DNA from: Myxococcales bacterium
GTDB lineage: Bacteria > Myxococcota_A > Polyangia > Polyangiales > Ga0077539
DNA: 56,815 nucleotides
Reading direction: 5' to 3'
Assembly (NCBI GenBank): GCA_030652255.1
Contig: JAUSAZ010000146.1
Location: forward strand, 1-56,815
Positions 1-7,085 of this stretch are shown here, in pieces. The number at the start of each line of letters is the position of its first letter. Position 1 is the first letter of the stretch. The notes under the pieces were generated by a model. It saw only the letters and a list, made by a program, of their open reading frames with translations, was not told where the DNA came from and did no database searches. The position numbers were made by a program, and so were the translations under genes.

Positions 1-453
1 AAGGGCCCGCCCGAGATGGCGGTGTTCGCCGCGTGGGTGACGCAGGGGCGCAAGGGGCGCCGCGCCGTCGACCTGGCGCGACGCGCGCTCGCTCGCAGCG
101 ACGCGGTGGAGGACGAGCGATTGCGACGGGCAACGCGGGAAGGCATCATGGCCGTGCTGCACCCGTCGGTGATGGAGCAACTGAGGAGCGCCGCGATGAT
201 CGACATCAACCAACTCCCCAAGAACCCTGCCTGGGAACAATGGAAGGAGGAACTCCGCGCCGAGGGTGAGGCCCGCGGTGAGGCCCGCGGCGAGGCCCGC
301 CTCCTGCTGCGCGTGCTCCGTCGACGCGGCTTCGTGGTGGGCGCCGACGTCGAAGCGCGCCTGCTCTCCACGACCGACCCCGCCCGCATCGAGCGCTGGG
401 CCGATCTCGCCCTCGACGCGCCGTCCCTCGACGCCGTCTTCGCCGACGACTGA
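1..453 (+). CDS. C-terminal part of an Rpn/DUF4351-like protein (5' partial)
   Basis: The reading frame is open from base 1, so the start lies outside the window; the first internal ATG is at 16. The tail has three GEAR(G) repeats at about residues 82-95, then a short hydrophobic-charged domain (RLLLRVLRRRGF, then an IERWADLAL-like helix). This layout is typical of the C-terminus of the Rpn/YhgA-like PD-(D/E)XK nuclease-transposase families that are abundant in Myxococcota; the catalytic N-terminal domain is not in the window. A remnant of a related tail occurs at 29785-30093. The family call is an inference from tail architecture only. Confidence 0.5.
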   Translation, partial: KGPPEMAVFAAWVTQGRKGRRAVDLARRALARSDAVEDERLRRATREGIMAVLHPSVMEQLRSAAMIDINQLPKNPAWEQWKEELRAEGEARGEARGEARLLLRVLRRRGFVVGADVEARLLSTTDPARIERWADLALDAPSLDAVFADD

Positions 454-481
454 CAGCGAGTCGGTGCCCCCGCAGCGCGCG

Positions 482-778
482 CTACGTCGCGCCCTCGGCG
501 AGCGGCGCCGTGAACGCGCGGCGCTCCCAGTCGCCGCCGCCCTTGAGGCGCTCGGCGTCGAACCACACCTCGCGGCCGCGCGCCCGGAGGTCGTCGCGCA
601 CCCGCTCGGCCAGCGGCGTGAACTCGTCGTGGCCGTACGAGAGAAACACCCGCCGCGTCCGCACGCCCGTGGTGCGCTCGAAGGTGTGCTCGCACTCCGC
701 GCACAGAAACACCTGGCGCCTCTTGCTGAAGGCCACGTCCCCGGAGCCGCACTGCGGGCAGACGGTGCTGTCGCTCAT
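482..778 (-). pseudogene. Zinc-ribbon plus truncated TIR-domain protein
   Basis: The 98-residue product starts at ATG 778, which overlaps the stop of the upstream cysteine-rich gene in an ATGA arrangement, so the two are likely translated together. Residues 7-30 form a zinc ribbon (CPQCGS and CAEC pairs). A TIR-like start follows: RRVFLSYGHDEF, then an LRARGREVWFD strand-helix-strand and GGGDWE. A full TIR domain needs about 130 residues, but only about 45 are present before the protein switches to APLAEGAT and stops. The catalytic Glu region and later helices are missing. The break coincides with a 36-bp repeat that also ends the TetR gene at 2700. Best read as a truncated TIR gene; a short functional TIR-like protein is less likely. 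Confidence 0.6.
485..520. repeat. 36-bp dispersed repeat, copy A
   Basis: This segment matches 2736-2771 at 33 of 36 positions in the same orientation. On the minus strand it encodes PLAEGAT at the end of the truncated TIR gene and, in copy B, near the end of the TetR gene. The two host proteins are otherwise unrelated, so the match is not explained by protein homology. Confidence 0.6.
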
Positions 779-2007
779 TGGCCCGCGTCGGCGGTCGACT
801 CGCAGAAGCGCCCTCCGTCGACGACGCAGCGCGCGGCCCCGCGGCAGGTTCCGGCGTCGCCGCCGCAGCAGCGGTTGCCGGGTGTTCCGCACGGGCGGCA
901 GCGGGGGATGTCTTCGGACACGCAGGTCATGATGGACGAGCACGTCTCCCCGGCGCAGCACGGCTGTCCCTCATCGCCGCAGGCCTGGCACACCCGGCGG
1001 CCCGCGCCTGCGTCGACCACGTCCGCATCGGCGACGTCCGCATCGGCCGCGTCGTGGATGTCCTCGATGTCGAAGCGGTCGGCGTCCGCGACGTCGAAGC
1101 GGTCGACGTCCTCCACGTCGAAGCGGTCGGCGTCCTCCATGCCCGCGTCGTGCGCGGCGTCCGGCACGTCGGCGTCCGCCACGCCTGCGTCGGCGGCAGG
1201 CTCCAAGGCGCACACCAGCGAGCCGGAGCACGCCGATCCAGGGCAGCAGCGCTGGCCGGTGGCGCCGCAGGGGTCGGCCAGCGACGAGCACCGCCGGCTG
1301 CTCAGACAGAGCCTGCCGTCCTGGCAATCGACCTGCCCGCAGCAGGGCTCGTCGTCGCGGCCGCACGCCCGGCAGAGGGGCTCGTCTCTCACGCCGAGGA
1401 TGCACTCCAGGCCGCTGCCGTTGCAGCCGAAGTTGCAGCAGGGGGTGTTCACGAGGCCGCAGCTCGAACACACCCCGAGTTCGCACACCCCATTCCCGGC
1501 GCACCGTCCATCGCAGCACGGCTGGCCGGTGCCTCCGCAGGGGCTGCACTGGTCGCCGAGGCACTGCATCCCGTCCTGGCAGCCGCCGTTGGGGAGGCCC
1601 GCGCAGCAGCGTTGACCGCGCGCCCCGCACGCCAGGCAAAGCTGCGCACCGCCGCCCGGGTTGGGTCGACAGCTCAGCCCGGGGTCGCACTGCGAGCCGG
1701 TGCAGCACTCGTTGCCCGCGGCGCCGCACGCCGAGCTCTCGCACACGCCCGCCGCGCAACGTGTCGCGCCGAGGCACGTGGCGGCGCCCCCGGAGTCCGA
1801 AGGGCAGCACCGCTCGCCCGGGTGACCGCAGGGGTCGGTGATCGCCGCGCCGCAGCCCGAGGAGCTGCCCGACCCCCCGGAGCAGCCCGACGAGCGCGAC
1901 GACGAGCAGCTCTCGCAGCTACGACAGCATCCTTCGCGGAGCGTCCCGAGCGACGACACGAGGAGGAACCCCACCCGCAGACCGTTGCGCACCGACCACA
2001 TGGTCAC
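775..2007 (-). CDS. Cysteine-rich secreted protein with repeated CGxxGxxCC modules
   Basis: The product has 410 residues. A hydrophobic stretch near the N-terminus (residues 9-22) is followed at once by Cys-rich sequence (REGCCRSC), consistent with export or lipoprotein anchoring. The body is about eight or nine modules of roughly 35-40 residues, each beginning with variants of CGxxGQPCC or CGxxGxRCC followed by single Cys residues. A low-complexity Asp-rich linker (DADRFDVEDVDRFD type) at about residues 277-335 separates the last modules. The pattern is common in surface proteins of Sandaracinaceae-like myxobacteria, with no known function. The gene ends in a 4-base overlap with the truncated TIR gene. 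Disulfide-stabilised repeats are inferred. Confidence 0.75.
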   Translation of the reverse strand: MTMWSVRNGLRVGFLLVSSLGTLREGCCRSCESCSSSRSSGCSGGSGSSSGCGAAITDPCGHPGERCCPSDSGGAATCLGATRCAAGVCESSACGAAGNECCTGSQCDPGLSCRPNPGGGAQLCLACGARGQRCCAGLPNGGCQDGMQCLGDQCSPCGGTGQPCCDGRCAGNGVCELGVCSSCGLVNTPCCNFGCNGSGLECILGVRDEPLCRACGRDDEPCCGQVDCQDGRLCLSSRRCSSLADPCGATGQRCCPGSACSGSLVCALEPAADAGVADADVPDAAHDAGMEDADRFDVEDVDRFDVADADRFDIEDIHDAADADVADADVVDAGAGRRVCQACGDEGQPCCAGETCSSIMTCVSEDIPRCRPCGTPGNRCCGGDAGTCRGAARCVVDGGRFCESTADAGQ

Positions 2008-2316
2008 CTCCCACGAAGCCCAAGGAAGCGCCGAGCCTCACACGATCGTCAACGCCCCGTCAGGTGGCAACTCGACCAGCCATGACTCACGGTGCGCGTC
2101 GCGTCGTGTTGACCCGCCAGGGGGGGGGAGACGCGGGAGGGTGCGCGCATGACCGGGAGCCCACCAGCGGTATAGGGCAAGCAACGTGGCACCCTCGGTG
2201 GCACCGGACGGCGCAGGTCGCCGGGCCGGGATATGCACCACGCCGACGCCCGAGCGGCCGCGCTGGTAGGGTTGCCGCGGGGCGGCGCAGGGTCGACCCC
2301 GCGGACGAGGTCGACG
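2008..2316. other. Divergent intergenic region between two exported-protein genes
   Basis: The 309 bp lie between the start of the cysteine-rich gene (2007, minus) and the small lipoprotein gene (2317, plus). It contains a G-run near 2122-2129 but no convincing coding frame, terminator or operator. Both promoters are expected here. Confidence 0.4.
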
Positions 2317-2625
2317 ATGAAGCGGATCAAGATGGCGGGCGGGATGCTCCTGGGCGCGGTGCTTCTGCAGGTGGGCTTCATGGCGTGCTCGGCGAGCAAC
2401 ACCGCGGGGATGATGACCAACCTCTTCGACGGCGGCGCCGGCGACACCGGCGTGCTCGGCGGGAGCGACGCCGACGCGCAGACGATGCCGTGCACGCAGT
2501 GGGAGGTGAAGATCGGTCCCACCGCGACGTCGACGGCGGCCCCGGTCGAGGCAGGGTGGGAGCCCTTCGCGGTGATCACCACGAGCGCCAGGGAGGTCAT
2601 CGTCCGCCGCTGCACGGCGCGCTGA
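2317..2625 (+). CDS. Small putative lipoprotein
   Basis: The 102-residue product begins MKRIKMAGG, has a hydrophobic segment and a Cys at about residue 23 in FMACSAS, which fits a lipobox, so the ATG at 2317 is preferred over an upstream ATG at 2233. A Gly/Asp-rich linker follows. The C-terminus contains GWEPFAV and ends in RRCTAR, a pattern seen in short uncharacterised Polyangiales proteins. The gene is convergent with tetR at 2700. No function can be assigned. Confidence 0.6.
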   Translation: MKRIKMAGGMLLGAVLLQVGFMACSASNTAGMMTNLFDGGAGDTGVLGGSDADAQTMPCTQWEVKIGPTATSTAAPVEAGWEPFAVITTSAREVIVRRCTAR

Positions 2626-2699
2626 CGGCTCGGGCTGCGACAGCGACTCGGGCACCGCCCTCGCCCTCGCCTCGACGGTCGTGGTCGCGGGACCGGGCC

Positions 2700-3359
2700 T
2701 CATCCCCCTCGTACGCGGCCCGTCCCCGCTTCGACCGTCGCGCCCTCCGCGAGCGGCGCCATGAACCCGCGCAGCATCTCCCCGATGGCCCTGCGCACCG
2801 AGCGGTCGAAGGCCGCCGACGGCTCCCGCCCGAGCGCCCCCATCCACGCGCCGCGCGCCACGACGTACCCGAAGACCGCGCTGCCCGCGACCACCAGCGC
2901 CTGCTCGACGCGCCGTCGCGTCGCCGCCCGGCGGTCGCCCAGCCGCTCCACGATGGCCTCGGCCACGAGGCGCATCCCCTGCGCGCGCAGCGGGAAGCCC
3001 TCGCTCGCCGAAGGCCGCTCGGCCGCCAGGGCCCACAGCGAGAGCCGCACGAAGGTGCGGTCGGACAGCGCCTCGAAGAGCGCGTCGAGCAGCTCGTCCG
3101 GGTCGACGAGGTCGGCCGTCGCGATGCGCGCCATCATCCGCGCCCGCACCGCCGCACGCCGCCGCTCGAGCACCGCGTCCACCACGCCCACGTAGGTGCC
3201 GAAGTAGTGCGACACCAGCGCGTGGCTCACCCCCGCGTCGCGCGCGATGTCGGCCAGGCCCACCGCGTCGGGAGGGCGCTCGGCCAGCACCCGCTCCGCC
3301 GCGTCCAGGATCTCTCCGCGCGCCTCCTCGGGGTCACGCCGTCGTCGGGGGGTCTTCAT
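2700..3359 (-). CDS. TetR-family transcriptional regulator
   Basis: The 219-residue product starts at ATG 3359 (MKTPRRRRDPEE). The N-terminal helix-turn-helix is clear: EILDAAERVLAE, VGLADIARDAGVSHALVSHYFG at about residues 17-54, including the conserved Y/F-F ending of the recognition helix. The C-terminal ligand-binding domain is helical. The protein ends in an unusual tail, MAPLAEGATVEAG, whose coding DNA matches a repeat at 485-520, so the native end may have been just after MLRGF. It diverges from the P450 gene; two matching 19-bp palindromes sit between them, one covering its own start codon, which predicts autorepression and control of the P450 operon. Confidence 0.9.
   Translation of the reverse strand: MKTPRRRRDPEEARGEILDAAERVLAERPPDAVGLADIARDAGVSHALVSHYFGTYVGVVDAVLERRRAAVRARMMARIATADLVDPDELLDALFEALSDRTFVRLSLWALAAERPSASEGFPLRAQGMRLVAEAIVERLGDRRAATRRRVEQALVVAGSAVFGYVVARGAWMGALGREPSAAFDRSVRRAIGEMLRGFMAPLAEGATVEAGTGRVRGG
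2736..2771. repeat. 36-bp dispersed repeat, copy B
   Basis: Matches 485-520 with three mismatches (positions 13, 26 and 32 of the repeat). It lies inside the last coding part of the TetR gene and supplies the PLAEGAT tail. Confidence 0.6.
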
Positions 3360-3377
3360 ATTGGTGCCTTGACAATA
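3359..3377. promoter_or_regulatory. Putative TetR operator O1 (imperfect)
   Basis: A 19-bp imperfect palindrome, TATTGGTGCCTTGACAATA, with outer arms TATTG/CAATA. It overlaps the tetR start codon. Its centre is 32 bp, about three helical turns, from the perfect site at 3391-3409, so two dimers would bind the same DNA face. Confidence 0.6.
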
Positions 3378-3390
3378 ACCCATGCCCCTC

Positions 3391-3409
3391 TATTGTCGCC
3401 GTGACAATA
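3391..3409. promoter_or_regulatory. Putative TetR operator O2 (perfect 7-5-7 palindrome)
   Basis: TATTGTC and GACAATA are perfect inverted arms around a 5-bp spacer (GCCGT). The site lies between the divergent tetR and P450 genes, 23 bp upstream of the P450 start. It shares the half-site TGACAATA with O1 at 3370-3377. The location and symmetry fit a TetR-family operator. Confidence 0.7.
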
Positions 3410-3431
3410 ACGACCCGCTGGAGGCTTCGTC

Positions 3432-4778
3432 ATGAACCAACCCATCCCCTCCGTGACCCTCCGCGAGCGCCTTCGGCTTCGACGGCAGGGCACGCGCGTC
3501 GACTTCCTGCTGGCGGTCCCGCGGCGGCACGGGCCCATCGCGCGCATGGCGCTCTGGGGGGGGCTGGTGCAGTCGCAGCTCGTCACCGACCCGGCGCTCG
3601 CGCACGCGGTGCTGGTCGAGCACAGCGACGCCTTCATGAAGGGCCTCGGGCTGAGCTATTTCATGCGCCCGCTGCTGGGCAACGGGCTGCTGTCGAGCGA
3701 GGGGGACTTCCACCGCCGGCAGCGGCGCATGCTGGCGCCGTCGTTCATGCCGAAGCGCCTCGCGGACTACGCGACGACCATCGCGGAGCGCTCGGAGGCG
3801 GCGCAGCGGGCCCTGCGCGACGGCGCGGCGGTGGACGTCAACGCCGTGATGATGCGCCTCACGCTGGAGATCGTCGGGGCGACGCTCTTCGGCGCGGAGG
3901 TGGGCGCCGAGGCCGAGGAGGTGCACGGCGCGCTCTCCGACGCCATGGCGCAGATGAGCCGCGTGGTGCGCTCGGTGATCCCCATCCCGCCGACCTGGCC
4001 GACGCCCGGCAACCGCCGCGGGCTGCGCGCCGTGGCCCGGCTCGACCGGGTGGTCTACGGCCTCATCGAGGAGCGCCGCCGCTCCGGGGTCGAGCGCAAC
4101 GACTTCCTCTCCATGCTGCTCGCGGCGCGCGACGAGGGCGGCGGGCAGATGACCGACCGGCAGGTGCGCGACGAGGCCATGACCATCTTCCTCGCGGGCC
4201 ACGAGACCACGGCCAACGCCCTCACCTGGACCTTCTACCTCCTGGCGAGAAACCCCGCGGCGCGAGAGCGCCTGGAGCGCGAGCTCGACGCCCACCTCGG
4301 CGGCCGCACCCCGACGCTGGCCGACCTCGCGAAGCTCCCCTACGCGATGATGGTCTTCAAGGAGTCGATGCGGCTCTATCCCCCCGCGTACGTCGTCGCT
4401 CGGAGGGCGCTGCGGGACGTCGAGGTCGCGGGGCGGCACATCCCCAAGGGGCACCTCGTGATCATCAACATCATCGGGATGCACCACGACCCGGCGCTCT
4501 TCCCCGACCCCGAGCGCTTCGACCCCGAGCGCTTCACCCCGGAGGCCGAGAAGGCCCTGCCGAAGAACGCCTTCCTCCCCTTCGGCGCTGGGCCTCGGGT
4601 GTGCATCGGCAACCACTTCGCCCTGATGGAGGGGCACCTCGCGCTGGCCACCCTCGCCCAGCGCGTGCGCTTCGAGCGCTCCCCCTCGGCGCCGCCCGCG
4701 GAGATGGAGCCGCTCGTCACGCTGCGCCCGAAGGGGGGCATGCCGATGACCGTGCACCGCCGCGCCATCGAGGCCTGA
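3432..4778 (+). CDS. Cytochrome P450
   Basis: This 448-residue heme-thiolate monooxygenase has all the core P450 motifs: the I-helix oxygen-binding AGHETT at residues 255-260, the K-helix ExxR at 311-314 (ESMR), the PERF region near 360-368, and the heme loop FGAGPRVCIG at 384-393 with Cys391 as the axial ligand. The length and the absence of a membrane anchor fit a soluble bacterial P450 that needs separate redox partners, and none is encoded nearby. It is divergent from tetR with two predicted operators upstream, and only 24 bp separate it from the next gene, so the two are probably co-transcribed. The substrate is unknown; a TetR ligand related to the substrate is plausible. Confidence 0.95.
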   Translation: MNQPIPSVTLRERLRLRRQGTRVDFLLAVPRRHGPIARMALWGGLVQSQLVTDPALAHAVLVEHSDAFMKGLGLSYFMRPLLGNGLLSSEGDFHRRQRRMLAPSFMPKRLADYATTIAERSEAAQRALRDGAAVDVNAVMMRLTLEIVGATLFGAEVGAEAEEVHGALSDAMAQMSRVVRSVIPIPPTWPTPGNRRGLRAVARLDRVVYGLIEERRRSGVERNDFLSMLLAARDEGGGQMTDRQVRDEAMTIFLAGHETTANALTWTFYLLARNPAARERLERELDAHLGGRTPTLADLAKLPYAMMVFKESMRLYPPAYVVARRALRDVEVAGRHIPKGHLVIINIIGMHHDPALFPDPERFDPERFTPEAEKALPKNAFLPFGAGPRVCIGNHFALMEGHLALATLAQRVRFERSPSAPPAEMEPLVTLRPKGGMPMTVHRRAIEA

Positions 4779-4802
4779 CCGGCCCTCCGGTACGCTCGCA
4801 GG

Positions 4803-7049
4803 ATGAGCGCAGCCCCTTACCTCCTGCTGTACATCTCGGAGCGATCGCGGCCCAAGCTCGGCGAGTGGCAGGCGACGCTGCGGCGCTACAACGTCGCGGT
4901 GCGCGGCGTCCCCTACCCCTCGCCGCGCACGGAGGCGTCGGTGCGCGCCGACGCCGAGGCGCGGCTGCGGGGCGCCGGGGAGGCACCGATCCTCGGGGTG
5001 CTGTGGGAGAGCGCGGCGCTGGTGCTGCCGGGCACCGCGACGCCCGCCCCGCGCGCGCACCTCCAGGCGGTGGAGCACCTCTCACAGGCGCGGCTCTACA
5101 CCCTCCGCGACGGCGCCCTCGCGGAGGACGGCTACGAGGGACGCGCCCCGGGCTACCTCGACCTCCGCGACGGCCCGGCGGAGGGCTGGTGGGACGCGCG
5201 CTTTCGCATGGACGAGACCGGCGCGACCCCCGCCGAGTGGCGCGAGCGCACCGGCGCCAAGGTGTCCGCGCGCGACGTGACGGCGGCGCGGCTCATCGCC
5301 GACCGGCTCCAGGGTCCGCCCCGCGATTTCCGCTTCTTCGGCGTGGTGCCGGGGCGCCCGGTGGACTTCGCCCGCCTCGCCCTCGACGACCTCGACGGGC
5401 ACCCCTTCTTCGGGCTCCCGGAGGTCGCCTCGGCCGGGCTCGCGGGCCTCTTCCACGCCGTCGCCAACGCGGGCGTGCACTACCGCGCGCCCGCCGACAA
5501 GCGCGGCTCCGTGCTCTGGCAGCCGGGCCTGCACGGCGGCATCCCCACCACCCCGAAGCCCGACCCGATGCACGAGGCGACCTACCTCGCGCACGACCTC
5601 TTCCACCACCTCCTGCCCGACCCCCTCTTCGAAGGGACCGTCACCGAGGCCACGCGCCGCGTCTACGTCGTGGCGCGCATGCTCTCCGAGGCCTTCACCC
5701 TCGTGCTCGCGGACATGGTGTTCGTCGACGCCGTGCGCGCGTCGGGCTGCGCGTACGACTACGGCCGCAGGCTCGCGTGGCCCGTGTACGCCGCGGCGGG
5801 GCTCGCGGGCGCTGCCGTCGACGCCGACCGCCTGCGCGAGGTGCTGCTCGCCAACGGCCACTTCTGCGTCCGCGGCACGCTCGACCCGTGGCGCCGGGTG
5901 GCAGAGGGGCCCGGCGCCGACGCCGCGCTCGCGGCCTTCGGCGACGGCTACGCGAAGTTCTTCCGCGCCGACCTCGTATGGACCGCCGCGAACTTCCGCG
6001 ACATGGCCCGCCGCGCCGACGAGCACCGGCGCCTGCACGCGCTCATCGCGCCCGTCGTGGAGGCCCGCGGGCTGGGGCTCGAGACCGTTCCCGCGCTCGC
6101 CCGCGCCGCCGGGGTCGACGGGGACACGCCGCTCGACGCGCTCGTCGACGGCCTCGGGGCGTACCTCTTCGACACGCGCATCGCCCCGCTGCTGCGCGCT
6201 CCACCCCCGCTCGACCCCATCCCGACGCGCCGCGGGCGCGCCTTCGCGCGGTGGATGTGCGGCCAGCTCATGCTGCACGTGCGCTACGACTCCGTCCCCG
6301 AGGTGCGCGCCGAGGGGCGCCTGCTCGCCGACGCGCTCGCCCGTTCGCCCGCGGAGGACGACGACGAGGTCGCGCGCCTGCGGGCCTTCTTCGAGCGCCG
6401 CGTCGACCGGCTGGCCGCGCGGGGCATGCTCGCGCCCGCGGACGCGGTGATGTTCCGGGAGATGGTTCCGCACGTAGAGCCGCGCTTCGTGGGCTTCCGC
6501 AACGTGCTCGAGACGCACCCGGAGGCCGCCCGGCGGCTGCTCGGGGGGAGGACGGGCGACCGGGCCCCGGGCGTGGTGCTGCTGATACGCGACGCCGAGC
6601 GCGGCCGGTGCCTCGTGCAGCGCAAGGACCAGCGCCACCCCACCCCCGCGGCGCGCGGCCGCCTCTCGCTCTGGGGCGGGAGCATCGAGCCCGGCGAGGA
6701 GCCCGAGGACGCCCTCCCCCGCGAGCTCGCCGAGGAGCTGCGCGACCCGCTCCTGATCGCCGAGCTGCTCGACCTGCACCGCTACCGCCGGCGCTTCCGG
6801 CTCGCCGCCACGCCGTGGCCCGGCGAGTACGACCTCTACGTCTTCGAGGCCGCCGCGGGCGCCGAGACCTTCGAGCGCTGGGCCCGCGACCTCGCCGCCC
6901 CCGGCGCCGTGCTCGAAGGGGAGCCCGCCGTGGTGGAGGCCGCGGAGATGGCCGCGCTCCTGGCCACCCCCGACGCCTTCCTGGCCTCGCAGGACGAGGT
7001 GGTGCGGGCGCTCATCCCCGGCGCCGCGGGCGGTCTGGCGCAAGGTTGA
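4803..7049 (+). CDS. Three-part fusion: Ham1/ITPase-like, helical His/Asp domain, Nudix hydrolase
   Basis: The product has 748 residues. Residues 1-170 resemble the Ham1/RdgB non-canonical purine NTP pyrophosphatase fold: ISERSRPKLGEWQ at the start (compare T-G-N-x-x-K-x-x-E), LWESAAL in place of the E-D-S/T-G-L region, and GWWDARF with TPAEW and VSARD near 128-158 (compare FGYDPiF, T-x-A-E and SHR). Several catalytic positions differ, so activity is uncertain. Residues 175-585 are an unrecognised helical region with a dense metal-like cluster, HEATYLAHDLFHH at 257-269, then E296 and D304. Residues 590-748 form a Nudix domain with the box G-x5-E-x7-RELAEEL near 626-645; the usual Gly after EE is Leu. 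It follows the P450 by 24 bp. A nucleotide-sanitising or nucleoside-derivative role is inference. Confidence 0.7.
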   Translation: MSAAPYLLLYISERSRPKLGEWQATLRRYNVAVRGVPYPSPRTEASVRADAEARLRGAGEAPILGVLWESAALVLPGTATPAPRAHLQAVEHLSQARLYTLRDGALAEDGYEGRAPGYLDLRDGPAEGWWDARFRMDETGATPAEWRERTGAKVSARDVTAARLIADRLQGPPRDFRFFGVVPGRPVDFARLALDDLDGHPFFGLPEVASAGLAGLFHAVANAGVHYRAPADKRGSVLWQPGLHGGIPTTPKPDPMHEATYLAHDLFHHLLPDPLFEGTVTEATRRVYVVARMLSEAFTLVLADMVFVDAVRASGCAYDYGRRLAWPVYAAAGLAGAAVDADRLREVLLANGHFCVRGTLDPWRRVAEGPGADAALAAFGDGYAKFFRADLVWTAANFRDMARRADEHRRLHALIAPVVEARGLGLETVPALARAAGVDGDTPLDALVDGLGAYLFDTRIAPLLRAPPPLDPIPTRRGRAFARWMCGQLMLHVRYDSVPEVRAEGRLLADALARSPAEDDDEVARLRAFFERRVDRLAARGMLAPADAVMFREMVPHVEPRFVGFRNVLETHPEAARRLLGGRTGDRAPGVVLLIRDAERGRCLVQRKDQRHPTPAARGRLSLWGGSIEPGEEPEDALPRELAEELRDPLLIAELLDLHRYRRRFRLAATPWPGEYDLYVFEAAAGAETFERWARDLAAPGAVLEGEPAVVEAAEMAALLATPDAFLASQDEVVRALIPGAAGGLAQG

Positions 7050-7085
7050 CGCCGCGGGCTCGACGGAGGGGGATGGAGGAGCAGG

